The notes: a model not told the origin generated them from the sequence alone. Positions 44,929 to 54,283 are shown, numbered from the stretch's first letter. The stretch: DNA of 64,000 nucleotides from CAIVAT01 sp964355945 (GCA_964355945.1 CAYHGE010000008.1:8501-72500), one strand, 5' to 3'. Translations and numbers: made by a program.

Positions 44929-45709
44929 ACTTGAAAAGTTCCTCCATGAAATTTGAAAGATCACTCGGACTCACATTCTCAAAGAGTCTGCCTTCATAAC
45001 AATAGGCTATTTCGCCTCTTTCTTCTGAAACAATAATGGCAATGGAGTCGGATTTCTCAGTGATTCCAACCGCAGCACGGTGACGAAGCCCATAAAATGG
45101 AGGAATGTTCGCTTTGTTCGAAACAGGCAGGATGCAGCGTGCAGCCCTGATCTGTCCTCCCATCACAATTACTGCCCCATCATGCAAAGGGCTGTTTTTG
45201 AAGAATATCGTTTCAAGAATGACTTCTGAGATTTTGGCATCAACAGCCTGGCCGGTCGCAATGTACTGAGCGAGTTCATTCTGCTGGGTGATTACAATCA
45301 ATGCACCTGTTTTGGTTTCAGCCATTTTCTGGCACGCCTTTACGATGCTGTCAATGTCGAGGTTAACCGGGTTGTCAAGTTTGAATTGCCAGAACAGAAA
45401 CCTTTTTCGCTGGTTTTTAATAATTTTCGTGTTACCCACCATCAGCAAGAACTGGCGGATCTCGGGCTGGAACACAACAATCAAGGCAATTACCCCGACA
45501 CTAATGAATTGACCTAAAATTTCAGTGAGCAGCTGCATCTGCAAAGCTTTCACAACCTTCCAGATCAGGTAAACGGCTATGATCCCGATGAAAATCCGGA
45601 TGGCCGCTGTACCTTTGACGAGATTGTAAATTTCATACAAGAGTAGCGCAAACAGAATGATGTCGATGACATCAACGATCCGGAGTGAGAAAAGGCCAAT
45701 TAATACCAT
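44927..45709 (-). CDS. cdaA: Diadenylate cyclase CdaA
   Basis: Membrane-bound enzyme that makes the second messenger c-di-AMP from two ATP. Three transmembrane helices (about 9-30, 36-53 and 64-83) are followed by a DisA_N domain with the catalytic LHDGAV (Asp177-Ala179) and GLRHRAA (Arg209-Arg211). Length is 260 residues, as usual. It follows folP by 23 bases, the usual folP-cdaA pairing in Bacteroidetes. A -7 element TAACTTTG ends only four bases before the ATG. Confidence 0.95.
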   Translation of the reverse strand: MVLIGLFSLRIVDVIDIILFALLLYEIYNLVKGTAAIRIFIGIIAVYLIWKVVKALQMQLLTEILGQFISVGVIALIVVFQPEIRQFLLMVGNTKIIKNQRKRFLFWQFKLDNPVNLDIDSIVKACQKMAETKTGALIVITQQNELAQYIATGQAVDAKISEVILETIFFKNSPLHDGAVIVMGGQIRAARCILPVSNKANIPPFYGLRHRAAVGITEKSDSIAIIVSEERGEIAYCYEGRLFENVSPSDLSNFMEELFK

Positions 45710-45713
45710 GCTG

Positions 45714-45721
45714 CAAAGTTA
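45714..45721 (-). promoter_or_regulatory. -7 element directly before cdaA
   Basis: TAACTTTG on the minus strand fits TAnnTTTG but ends only four bases before the cdaA ATG at 45709, inside the folP-cdaA spacer. If used, the transcript would have almost no leader. Confidence 0.35.
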
Positions 45722-45732
45722 CCAATTTTCCC

Positions 45733-46557
45733 CTAACCAACCATCTTCACGAGCCTGATCGCCTCCATTGCCTCCTTTACATCATGCACCCTCAGGATAT
45801 CCGCCCCTTTCATCAATGCGATGGTATTGAGCACGGTTGTACCATTGAGTGCTTCGGATGATTCTATGCATAATTGTTTGTAAATCATTGACTTTCTGGA
45901 TATACCAACCAGCAAAGGTGCTCCTGTTGACCTGAACTCTTCCAGGTGTCCCAGCAGGGTGTAGTTCTGTTCAGTACTCTTGCCAAAACCAAATCCGGGG
46001 TCGATGATTACCTGCCTGACACCTGCCTCCCGGCATTGTTGTAATTGATTTTCAAAAAAGTATGCAACCTCGGCAACAACATCAGCATAAGAGGGCTTGA
46101 TTTGCATAGTTGCCGGTGTTCCTTTCATGTGCATCAGGATATAAGGCACCTTTAACGATGCGACCATTTCAAACATACCCTGCTCATAACGGCCGCCATA
46201 GATGTCATTGACCATTGACGCCCCCTGCTCAACGGCAGCCTTTGCAACACGTGCACGAAAAGTATCGACAGAGAGGATACATTCCGGGAAATGTAATTTG
46301 ATTGCTTTAACGGCCGGGATTAACCGACCGAGCTCCTCCTGCTCATCAACATCCCCGGCCCCGGGCCGGGTCGATACAGCACCGAGGTCGATGATGGATG
46401 CACCTTCTTGCAGCATCTTCTCCACCTGTTGTAATTGATTATCAAGGCTCAGAAACCTGCCGCCATCGAAAAATGAATCGGGAGCCAGGTTAAGGATCCC
46501 CATCACCACTGGTGTGGATAGCTCCAACTCATTTGTACCGAAAAATAGTTTTTTCAT
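45733..46557 (-). CDS. folP: Dihydropteroate synthase
   Basis: Joins p-aminobenzoate to 6-hydroxymethyl-7,8-dihydropterin pyrophosphate in folate synthesis; the target of sulfonamides. A TIM barrel of 274 residues with MGILNLAPDSFFDGG (19-33), IDLGAVSTRPGA and SVDTFRA, then the pterin-binding DPGFGFGKS and GISRKS motifs. It is the first gene of the folP-cdaA pair. Confidence 0.96.
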   Translation of the reverse strand: MKKLFFGTNELELSTPVVMGILNLAPDSFFDGGRFLSLDNQLQQVEKMLQEGASIIDLGAVSTRPGAGDVDEQEELGRLIPAVKAIKLHFPECILSVDTFRARVAKAAVEQGASMVNDIYGGRYEQGMFEMVASLKVPYILMHMKGTPATMQIKPSYADVVAEVAYFFENQLQQCREAGVRQVIIDPGFGFGKSTEQNYTLLGHLEEFRSTGAPLLVGISRKSMIYKQLCIESSEALNGTTVLNTIALMKGADILRVHDVKEAMEAIRLVKMVG

Positions 46558-46642
46558 GAAGCAGTAAAAATAACACTTTCAGTGCAATAATTTCCATCGA
46601 ATGCCTCAGGATGTTTTTTTTTACATTTTTTGCATTTTTTTC

Positions 46643-46672
46643 TTGACTTTTACTTTTATTGTATTACCTTTG
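46643..46672 (+). promoter_or_regulatory. Promoter of the padR operon (TTG-N19-TAccTTTG)
   Basis: TTG at 46643-46645 and TACCTTTG at 46665-46672, with a 19-base spacer, are an excellent match to the Bacteroidetes promoter consensus. The ATG of padR is at 46709. Confidence 0.7.
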
Positions 46673-46695
46673 TATTGTACAACATGTTTAATACA
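46671..46695. promoter_or_regulatory. Candidate operator: TGTATT-N13-AATACA inverted repeat
   Basis: TGTATT (46671-46676) and AATACA (46690-46695) are perfect inverted arms. An inner palindrome TTGTACAA lies at 46675-46682. The repeat overlaps the end of the -7 element and the expected start site, where a PadR repressor would bind its own promoter. Confidence 0.5.
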
Positions 46696-46708
46696 TAAAG
46701 ATTAATTC

Positions 46709-47086
46709 ATGGATAAGGATAAGTTATTGTCAGAATTGCTGGCAGCGTGGGAAGAAACATACAAAAAAGGACAACTTACTTTATGGATTTTTCTTGCTTT
46801 AAAGGAGGAACCCAAGTACGTTGATGAAATCAAATCCTTTGTTGAAGAGGAATCGAATCAATCAATGCGCTGTGAGGAGCAAAGTTTGTACAGAAATCTG
46901 CGCAAGTTTCAACATCTCGGTGTTGTTGACTATGAAACCGGAAAGGGAAATAAAGGGCCGGAGCGCAAATATTATTTTCTGACAGATTTAGGTCATGCCC
47001 TTTTAAAGCAGTTCATCAACAGAAATATCAGTTTGTTCTTTAACAGTAAAATCAAAAACCTTTTAAAACCGGAGGAAGAATCATGA
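46709..47086 (+). CDS. PadR-family transcriptional regulator
   Basis: A 125-residue winged-helix repressor. The DNA-binding domain fills residues 15-105 (LTLWIFLALKEEPKYVDEI, EEQSLYRNLRKFQHLGVVDY, GPERKYYFLTDLGHALL). PadR proteins respond to small molecules or to envelope stress and usually repress their own operon with a membrane protein, as here. It overlaps the next gene by four bases (ATGA). The inducer is unknown. Confidence 0.88.
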   Translation: MDKDKLLSELLAAWEETYKKGQLTLWIFLALKEEPKYVDEIKSFVEEESNQSMRCEEQSLYRNLRKFQHLGVVDYETGKGNKGPERKYYFLTDLGHALLKQFINRNISLFFNSKIKNLLKPEEES

Positions 47087-47502
47087 AACTATTTACAGTC
47101 AATCAGTTAAGGTATTCAGGAATGCTTATTTTATTTACACTCCTATTTCGTTATGGGTTAAGTAGTTTACTGAACATGGCAGAGTTCACCTGGGCCTGGG
47201 TGATTGCAGTAATCTATGGTATTTTGATTTTTGCTACTGCCTGGCACCTGGCTAAAAATGATTATGATTCTCACCTGTTTTCCGACATTGGTTTCAGGCT
47301 TCACCTCTTAACCTACCTTGTTTGCAATATTATTGCTGAAACATGGTTTCTGCTTGACCTCCAATCGAGTCATGAAAGTATATGGACCGTCCATCTTACG
47401 GCGATTTTCTGGGGAATCGGGCTGATGATCCATTTCGTGTTATTTTTAATCGCTAGAAAGAACACGATCAGGGGAATAGACAAATCTGAAATATTTGAGT
47501 AA
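47083..47502 (+). CDS. Four-helix membrane protein cotranscribed with PadR
   Basis: A 139-residue integral membrane protein with four hydrophobic segments (about 11-30, 38-56, 70-88 and 100-123). I do not recognise a family. The four-base overlap with padR shows coupled translation, and PadR-membrane protein pairs are often regulator-output pairs. An envelope or transport role is an inference. Confidence 0.65.
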   Translation: MKLFTVNQLRYSGMLILFTLLFRYGLSSLLNMAEFTWAWVIAVIYGILIFATAWHLAKNDYDSHLFSDIGFRLHLLTYLVCNIIAETWFLLDLQSSHESIWTVHLTAIFWGIGLMIHFVLFLIARKNTIRGIDKSEIFE

Positions 47503-47594
47503 TCATAAACCAGGGATATGCCGTAGGGATCATCACCATTTGTCTTCCTCAATCGTTGGTTGCTTCAACTTTTTAATCATCTCAAAATTTGTGT

Positions 47595-47602
47595 TACTTT
47601 TG
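47595..47602 (+). promoter_or_regulatory. -7 element of the HYC_CC_PP-type gene
   Basis: TACTTTTG fits TAnnTTTG and ends 14 bases before the ATG at 47617. The longer frame from 47560 would include this element. Confidence 0.5.
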
Positions 47603-47616
47603 CAGGTGCAATTGTA

Positions 47617-48108
47617 ATGATGAAAACAGTCCAGCGCATCGGTGTTATTTTATTATTGCTGGTGTTCCTCTTCGGAACATTCGGTTTATCTGTATTTCAT
47701 CATCATTGTAACAGCAGTAATGAGGATATTGCAAGTATTTATCCTGAGTTATTCACCCGTGCAGGTTCAACCTGCTGTGTGGATGAAGAGACCGGGTATG
47801 TTTGCAGCGGACATAAAAGTTCACCGGAGGATATATATCATCAGGAGGTTGATGCAGCGCCATGCTGCAAAAGCACCCTCTCTTTCTTTAAACTGGATAT
47901 CCTCACTATTCGGGCTGAGAAATTTGTCCTTAACACTGAAAATATTCAGTTACCCCTCTATCCGGCTTTTTTACCCGAAGAGCCAAACGTTGAGCAACCT
48001 TTTATAATGCCTGCTCATTTCGAGTTTTATTCACCTCCTCTTTTCGGCAAAGTACTTGTGTACTACCTGAACCAGATTAAAATCCCTGCCTTTCACGCAA
48101 TTGCCTGA
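47617..48108 (+). CDS. HYC_CC_PP-family cysteine-rich protein
   Basis: A 163-residue exported protein (signal peptide 1-25). Conserved metal-ligand-type residues: HHHC (28-31), CC (53-54), CxxxH (Cys63, His66) and CC (83-84), with a PP motif in FYSPPLFG near the C-terminus. These match the HYC_CC_PP family of Bacteroidetes, found beside TonB receptors and heavy-metal genes. The receptor and HMA genes that follow support a metal-binding role, probably for copper or a similar soft metal. Exact metal unknown. Confidence 0.75.
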   Translation: MMKTVQRIGVILLLLVFLFGTFGLSVFHHHCNSSNEDIASIYPELFTRAGSTCCVDEETGYVCSGHKSSPEDIYHQEVDAAPCCKSTLSFFKLDILTIRAEKFVLNTENIQLPLYPAFLPEEPNVEQPFIMPAHFEFYSPPLFGKVLVYYLNQIKIPAFHAIA

Positions 48109-48191
48109 CGAGTTTTCCCGCGCTGCATGTTTCATGTTAACCCGGGTTGACTGATTTTCCTTTTTACTAACGTCATTAATTGCAACGAAAG

Positions 48192-50558
48192 ATGAATAAT
48201 CTATTGATACTTTTTTTAGTTTTACTTGGAGGAGGAACCTCCATGCTTAGCCATGGCCAATCGCAAATGGTCAGTGGAAATGTTTTTGAACGAACCTCCA
48301 AGGGTGATAAGGTTGGTTTACCGGGAGTAAATGTTTTTTGGCTCGGCACGACCAAAGGAACCTTTACCAATGAATCCGGGAGTTTCACCATCTCCAGGTC
48401 GGGAGTCAAGAAGAACAGGCTCGTTATTAGTTTGCTTGGTTATCGCCACGACACTGTTTCTGTAGCCTCAGACGGGAAAAAGCTTGACATCGAATTAAAA
48501 CCGGATGTTCAGAACCTGAAGGAGGTGGAGATCAGCGGAAAGCAGGACAATACATTTATTTCAAGACTGAATGCAAGGCAAACCACCGTCATCACCACAG
48601 GAGAACTGCAAAGGGCTGCATGCTGCAATCTTGCCGAAAGCTTCGAGACCAATGCTTCGGTCGATGTCTCATACTCCGACGCACTTTCCGGTGCACGTCA
48701 GATCCAGTTGCTCGGACTATCCGGGATATACAGTCAGATCATGACTGAAAATGTTCCACTCATCCGCGGACTGGCAACACCGTTTGGGTTGAGCTACATC
48801 CCAGGATCCTGGATGGAGTCGATCCAGATCGCCAAGGGAACATCTTCTGTTGTACAGGGATACGAGTCAATAACAGGGCAGATCAATGTTGAGTATAAGA
48901 AGCCCGAAACCAGTGAAAAACTGTTTATTAATCTCTATGGCAACAGCAATCTGCGTTTTGAGGCCAATGCCGATGGAGCCATTAAAATCAACGATAAACT
49001 AAGTACATCTTTGCTCATTCATGCTGCCAGTTCTCAATATAAATTTGACCGCAATATCGTTCAGGAGCCGGATTCGACAGATGGATTCATGGATGCACCA
49101 AAAATCACGACACTTACAGCCATGAACAGGTGGGATTACATCGTTCCGAATAAATGGGTATCCCGTCTTGGAATTAAATATCTCTATGAGCAGCGTGACG
49201 GCGGACAGATGGCTTTTGTGAAAAGTGCCTGGAATACTGATACAACCGGTATCACCAATGATTCGAAGAAATATGGTATTGGTGTGACAACAAACCGGTT
49301 GGAAGCATTCTGGAAAAACGGAATATTCCTGGGGTCGGATGGAAAATCGAGTTTAGGTCTGATTCTCTCCGCGATCAATCATCAGCAGGATGCGTTTTAT
49401 GGCATCAACCTCTATAATGGGAAAGAGCGGAATTTTAATGCAAACCTGGTGTTCACCACTTCCTTCAATGAAAACAAACACCGTATTTCGGCGGGACTCA
49501 GTTATTTTGTGGATGATTTCACCGAGGATTTCCTGCAAACCCGTCTGAAATATCGATACCAGACCCTTCCACCCAATACAACCGCTACCACTGCCGACCT
49601 CTTTACACTGGTTGGGGATTCAACATTTAATTATGACATGGGCAGGACAGAGTGGGATGCCGGGGCATTTTTTGAATACACACTTGATATCTGCGGAAAA
49701 TTTGCTTTGATCGCAGGAGCGAGGGGGGATTACAACAGCCGCTTTGGGTATTACTTTACGCCCAGGCTGCATGCCCGCGTCAATACATCAAAAACGACCA
49801 CGATTCGTGCATCAGTGGGAAAAGGATACCGTTCACCCAATCTCCTGGCTGAAAACAGTGCAGTGTTTGTAAGTCAGAGGGTGCTCTATTTCGCACCAGA
49901 CCTAGGCAATGAAGAGGCGTGGAATTACGGAGTGAATTTTACCTGGAGCTTTACGCTTTTCAACGAAAAAGCAGAATTTTCTGTTGATGCTTACCGCACA
50001 AGCTTTGTCAAACAGATTATTGCTGACCAGGACAGCCTTCCTACTGCCATGTTTTTCTATAACCTGGATGGAAAGTCTTATGCCAACAGTGCCCAGGCCC
50101 AGTTCACATTTTCACCGCTTAATAGATTCACCATCACAACCGCTTTCAGGTACAATGATGTGAAGATCACAGAAGGAGGAAAACTCGTACAGAAGGCCAT
50201 GGTCAACCAGTACAAAGGCTTGCTGTCACTCGGTTATGCTACAAAATTCGATAAATGGAAATTTGACCTGACCGGTCAGCTCAATGGTCCTGCAAGGTTG
50301 CCGGATACACAGAAAATGCCGGGGTTCCTTCAGCGTCCGGGGTTTTCACCAACGTGGTTCAACCTGCTTGGCCAGGTTACCAGGAAATTCAAACATTTTG
50401 ATGTTTACCTGGGCGGAGAAAATCTGACCAATTTCCGTCAGAATGATCCGATTTCCGAGTACTGGAAACCTTACCACACGCATTTTGACGCCTCCATGGC
50501 GTGGGGGCCGATTGTTGGAATCTCAATTTATGCAGGTGTAAGAATGATGATAAAATAA
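48192..50558 (+). CDS. TonB-dependent receptor, metal-associated type
   Basis: An outer-membrane receptor of 788 residues. A TTG at 48180 also opens the frame, but the ATG at 48192 is preferred. Signal peptide 1-23, a CarbopepD_reg domain at about 28-115 (GLPGVNVFWLGTTKG), a plug at about 140-245 with an unusual AACCNLAESF segment, then the barrel. The CCNL motif is seen in receptors next to HMA and HYC_CC_PP genes. It probably imports or exports a soft metal complex; the substrate is an inference. The HMA gene follows after 16 bases. Confidence 0.82.
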   Translation: MNNLLILFLVLLGGGTSMLSHGQSQMVSGNVFERTSKGDKVGLPGVNVFWLGTTKGTFTNESGSFTISRSGVKKNRLVISLLGYRHDTVSVASDGKKLDIELKPDVQNLKEVEISGKQDNTFISRLNARQTTVITTGELQRAACCNLAESFETNASVDVSYSDALSGARQIQLLGLSGIYSQIMTENVPLIRGLATPFGLSYIPGSWMESIQIAKGTSSVVQGYESITGQINVEYKKPETSEKLFINLYGNSNLRFEANADGAIKINDKLSTSLLIHAASSQYKFDRNIVQEPDSTDGFMDAPKITTLTAMNRWDYIVPNKWVSRLGIKYLYEQRDGGQMAFVKSAWNTDTTGITNDSKKYGIGVTTNRLEAFWKNGIFLGSDGKSSLGLILSAINHQQDAFYGINLYNGKERNFNANLVFTTSFNENKHRISAGLSYFVDDFTEDFLQTRLKYRYQTLPPNTTATTADLFTLVGDSTFNYDMGRTEWDAGAFFEYTLDICGKFALIAGARGDYNSRFGYYFTPRLHARVNTSKTTTIRASVGKGYRSPNLLAENSAVFVSQRVLYFAPDLGNEEAWNYGVNFTWSFTLFNEKAEFSVDAYRTSFVKQIIADQDSLPTAMFFYNLDGKSYANSAQAQFTFSPLNRFTITTAFRYNDVKITEGGKLVQKAMVNQYKGLLSLGYATKFDKWKFDLTGQLNGPARLPDTQKMPGFLQRPGFSPTWFNLLGQVTRKFKHFDVYLGGENLTNFRQNDPISEYWKPYHTHFDASMAWGPIVGISIYAGVRMMIK

Positions 50559-50574
50559 CTCAAATTTCAAATTT

Positions 50575-50937
50575 ATGACAACAATTTCCAAAATTTCAGC
50601 AAATATATTTACGATGGTGATGATATTCTTTATATCAGCCACCTGTTTCGGACAACAAAAAAAAGTTGACACGCTTTCCATAAAAACTTCCGCAGTGTGC
50701 GGGATGTGCAAAGAGCGCATTGAAGGCTGCCTTGCTTTTGAAAAAGGGGTTAAATCAGCATCACTGGATGTTGAAACCAAGGTTGCAACGGTTATTTTCA
50801 ATCCGTCAAAGACATCCCCTGCACAGCTAAGGAATACACTGTCGAAAATTGGCTATGATGCTGATACCATTGCTGCTAATCAGTCGGCATATGCCAAACT
50901 GCCAGCCTGCTGCAAAAAGGATGCCCCGAAGCATTGA
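50575..50937 (+). CDS. Exported heavy-metal-associated (HMA) domain protein
   Basis: A 120-residue exported protein: signal peptide 1-26, then an HMA domain at about 33-100 with the metal-binding CGMC motif (Cys42, Cys45). A second Cys pair is at the C-terminus (PACCKK). HMA domains bind Cu(I), Zn(II) or similar ions; a periplasmic one fits with the adjacent receptor. It ends nine bases before the convergent DUF1761 gene. Confidence 0.85.
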   Translation: MTTISKISANIFTMVMIFFISATCFGQQKKVDTLSIKTSAVCGMCKERIEGCLAFEKGVKSASLDVETKVATVIFNPSKTSPAQLRNTLSKIGYDADTIAANQSAYAKLPACCKKDAPKH

Positions 50938-50945
50938 GAGGTGCA

Positions 50946-51362
50946 CTATCTCCAGCCACCCAGGATCGCTCCGGAAATTGTGAGGTAGAGAACCTGGTAT
51001 CCGGCATCTATGGCCCAAAGTGTAAACGTTTTACGCTGATAAAGTATGTTGATGCCGATTGAAGTGGCTACAAAAAACAACCCGATCAGGAATCCGTATT
51101 GTGCACCTGAAAAAGCAGTGACATCCTTACCTGCATGTCCCTGTAATATCACAGCCAGTCCGAAATTCATCAGGAAAATCAAGAAAAAACTTGAACCGAA
51201 AATGATGGCCATGTTGGCCTTTTCCAGGGTTTCTGTCGTTAATCCTACAGCAGATTGCCATGCCTTACTGAACAGTACCGGACTGTACCAGATCGCACCC
51301 AATGCAAAACTTGCAATGGCAGCTATTACCAGTGCGAGAAAATTGATATTTGAAATTTCCAT
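50946..51362 (-). CDS. DUF1761 membrane protein
   Basis: A 138-residue protein with four hydrophobic segments (about 8-25, 52-72, 88-106 and 117-134). It carries the DUF1761 hallmark LGAIWYSPVLFSKAW at 21-35. The function of the family is unknown. Convergent with the HMA gene. Confidence 0.85.
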   Translation of the reverse strand: MEISNINFLALVIAAIASFALGAIWYSPVLFSKAWQSAVGLTTETLEKANMAIIFGSSFFLIFLMNFGLAVILQGHAGKDVTAFSGAQYGFLIGLFFVATSIGINILYQRKTFTLWAIDAGYQVLYLTISGAILGGWR

Positions 51363-51431
51363 AATGTTTTAATTTAGATTATTTCTCGATTACAAAAATA
51401 GTGTAATTTTTATAATACCATGTTCTTCATC

Positions 51432-51470
51432 AAAAAAAAGAGGCCACCCATGTTTTTGGCGGCCTCTTTC
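51432..51470 (-). terminator. Intrinsic terminator after ppdK
   Basis: On the minus strand, AAAGAGGCCGCC pairs with GGGTGGCCTCTTT around a loop of about seven bases, followed by a T-run. It lies about 20 bases past the ppdK stop. Confidence 0.9.
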
Positions 51471-51490
51471 TGAGTTGCTGCAATTTAAGG

Positions 51491-54283
51491 TTATTTTTTC
51501 TTCACAACCTTTGAAGCAGTTTTTTTGGCAACTGGTTTTATTTCCGTGGCTTTTTTCTGTTTGATCACAGCCTGTGCTGCGGCCAAACGTGCAATAGGCA
51601 CACGGAACGGGGAGCAACTTACATAATTGAACCCAAGTGAATGGCAGAATTCAACAGATGCCGGTTCACCACCATGTTCACCGCAGATACCGATCTTCAG
51701 GTCCTTGCGGGTGGAGCGGCCTTTTTCAACCGCCATCTTCATCAACTGGCCAACACCTTCAAAATCAATTACCTGAAATGGATCAACTGGTAAGATTTTT
51801 TGTTCAATATATTCTGGAACAAACCCGCCAATGTCGTCGCGTGAGAATCCAAAGGTCATCTGGGTCAGGTCATTGGTGCCGAAGGAGAAGAACGAAGCAG
51901 TCTGAGCGATTTTATCAGCGGTAAGCGCCGCACGCGGGATTTCGATCATGGTTCCGACCATGTGAGGGATCTCCTTCATCTTGAATTTCTTGCATACTTC
52001 CGCATAGATCTCGTCGATGATTACATACTGGTGTTTTAACTCCTTCTCAGTACAGGTTACAGGGATCATGATTTCGGGGAATACCTCTATCTTTTCCTGC
52101 AACAGCTCAGCAGTTGCTTCAAAGATGGCACGAACCTGCATCTCCGTGATTTCCGGGTAGGTGATACCGAGGCGGACTCCGCGATGGCCCATCATCGGGT
52201 TTGTTTCGTGAAGCTTATCAGCGCGGCGGTCAAACTCATCTTTGGTGATTTTCAGACTGTCGGCGATCTTTTTGCGGGCATCTTCCTGCTGTGGAATGAA
52301 CTCATGCAAAGGCGGATCAAGTGTACGGATGGTAACAGGATATCCGTCCATGGCAGCGAGGGTTTGCTTGATATCCTTTTTTACATAAGGATAAAGCTCA
52401 TTCAATGCCTTGCGACGTTCTTCACCGGTTTTTGAAGCAATCATCTTGCGGAGGATGAATAGCGGTTTCTCACCATTCTTGGCATAGAACATGTGTTCGG
52501 TACGGAACAATCCGATCCCCTCTGCGCCAAATGCTCGTGCCTTGGCTGCATCTTCAGGTGTGTCGGCATTCGTACGGATTTTCATGGTGCGGATGGCATC
52601 GCACAGCACCATAAAGGCTTTCAGATCAGGATTCTCCGGGTCTGGCATGATCGTAGGTACCTTGCCGTTATAGATGTATCCCTTTGATCCGTTCATCGAA
52701 ATGAAATCGCCTTCTTTCAGGATCACATCTCCGATTTCCATGGTTTTTTTGGTGGCATCGATCTTCAAGCCGCCTGCACCAACGATACAACATTTCCCCC
52801 AGCCACGGGCAACAAGCGCAGCATGACTTGTCATCCCGCCGCGGGCGGTAAGGATAGCCTGTGCAGCGCGCATCCCTTCAATATCCTCAGGGTTGGTCTC
52901 TTCACGAACAAGAATGACTGTTTTGCCTTGTTTTGCCCAGGCAACAGCATCAACAGAATTGAACACAATTTGTCCGGCAGAACCTCCGGGACCGGCAGGA
53001 AGACCTTTGGCGATCTCCTTGGTTTTCTTTTCAAAAGCAGGATCCAGGATTGAATGCAGGAGTTCGTCGAGCTGGTTTGGTTCAACACGCGAAACAGCTT
53101 CTTCCCTGGTAATCAGTTTTTCATTATACATGTCAACCGCCATTTTTACGGCGGCAGGTCCATTGCGTTTACCAACACGGCACTGAAGCATATAGAGTTT
53201 TCCATCCTGGATGGTGAACTCTATGTCGAGCATGTTGCGGTAATGTTTCTCAAGATTGCGCTCAATTTTAAAAAGTTCCTTGTAAACTCCTGGCATGGCA
53301 GTTTCCAGTGACTGAAGTTTCATGGTATGCTCATCTTTTCCAATTTCATTAATTGGGTTTGGCGTACGAATACCGGCAACCACATCTTCACCCTGCGCAT
53401 TGGCAAGCCATTCGCCATAGAAGTAGTTCTTGCCTGTGGCAGGGTTACGGGTAAATGCAACCCCTGTGGCAGAACTTTCGCCCATGTTTCCGAATACCAT
53501 CGACTGCACATTTACAGCAGTTCCCCATTCAGTGGGAATTCCCTCAATGCGCCGGTATGAGATTGCACGCTTCCCATTCCAACTGGAGAAAACTGCTCCC
53601 ACTGCACCCCAGAGTTGTTCCATCGGATCTTCAGGGAAGGAGGTTCCAAGAACCTGTTTTACTTTTTTCTTATATATCTCTATGAGTGCTTTAAGGTCGT
53701 CAGCTGTAAGGTCCGTATCATTCTTAGCTCCCCTTTTTTCCTTCATTTTATGAAGTTCGGCTTCAAGCTGAACACGAACACCTTTTCCTTCTTGTGGTTC
53801 GATACCTGCAGCTTTTTCCATCACCACATCCGAATACATCTGGATAAGGCGGCGTTGTGAGTCGTATACAAATCGAGGGTTTCCGGTCTTTTTGATCAGA
53901 CCTTCACGGGTAATGTCGTTCAAACCGACATTTAAAACAGTCTCCATCATCCCTGGCATTGATGCACGGGCACCGGACCGGACAGAGACCAGAAGTGGGT
54001 TATTTTTATCTCCAAAGATGGCGCCCATCTCTTTTTCGGTTGCTTTCAGACTGTCGGCAACCTGCTTTTTTAATTCCTTGGGGTAGGATTTTTTATTCTG
54101 CTGATAATAGGTACATACTTCAGTGGTAATTGTGAAACCGGCAGGTACTGGAAGTCCGATGTTTACCATCTCAGCGAGGTTCGCACCCTTACCGCCAAGC
54201 AGATTCTTCATTTCGGCCGTTCCTTCGGCTTCCTTACCGCCAAAATAGTAGACGTACTTGTTCTCGTTAGCTTGTTTTGCCAT
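51491..54283 (-). CDS. ppdK: Pyruvate, phosphate dikinase
   Basis: Interconverts pyruvate and phosphoenolpyruvate with ATP, phosphate, AMP and pyrophosphate; in anaerobes it often works in glycolysis or gluconeogenesis. About 930 residues from MAKQANENK (54283; two other in-frame ATGs lie just upstream). The N-terminal ATP-grasp domain carries GGKGANLAEM and RSGARASMPGMMETVLN; the swivelling domain has the catalytic His in GGMTSHAALVARGWGK, and the C-terminal PEP-binding TIM barrel has GIGLFRTEHMF and GEHGGEP. The lysine-rich tail KKTASKVVKKK is not part of the conserved fold. Promoter candidate TACTTTTG at 54322-54329. Confidence 0.96.
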   Translation of the reverse strand: MAKQANENKYVYYFGGKEAEGTAEMKNLLGGKGANLAEMVNIGLPVPAGFTITTEVCTYYQQNKKSYPKELKKQVADSLKATEKEMGAIFGDKNNPLLVSVRSGARASMPGMMETVLNVGLNDITREGLIKKTGNPRFVYDSQRRLIQMYSDVVMEKAAGIEPQEGKGVRVQLEAELHKMKEKRGAKNDTDLTADDLKALIEIYKKKVKQVLGTSFPEDPMEQLWGAVGAVFSSWNGKRAISYRRIEGIPTEWGTAVNVQSMVFGNMGESSATGVAFTRNPATGKNYFYGEWLANAQGEDVVAGIRTPNPINEIGKDEHTMKLQSLETAMPGVYKELFKIERNLEKHYRNMLDIEFTIQDGKLYMLQCRVGKRNGPAAVKMAVDMYNEKLITREEAVSRVEPNQLDELLHSILDPAFEKKTKEIAKGLPAGPGGSAGQIVFNSVDAVAWAKQGKTVILVREETNPEDIEGMRAAQAILTARGGMTSHAALVARGWGKCCIVGAGGLKIDATKKTMEIGDVILKEGDFISMNGSKGYIYNGKVPTIMPDPENPDLKAFMVLCDAIRTMKIRTNADTPEDAAKARAFGAEGIGLFRTEHMFYAKNGEKPLFILRKMIASKTGEERRKALNELYPYVKKDIKQTLAAMDGYPVTIRTLDPPLHEFIPQQEDARKKIADSLKITKDEFDRRADKLHETNPMMGHRGVRLGITYPEITEMQVRAIFEATAELLQEKIEVFPEIMIPVTCTEKELKHQYVIIDEIYAEVCKKFKMKEIPHMVGTMIEIPRAALTADKIAQTASFFSFGTNDLTQMTFGFSRDDIGGFVPEYIEQKILPVDPFQVIDFEGVGQLMKMAVEKGRSTRKDLKIGICGEHGGEPASVEFCHSLGFNYVSCSPFRVPIARLAAAQAVIKQKKATEIKPVAKKTASKVVKKK

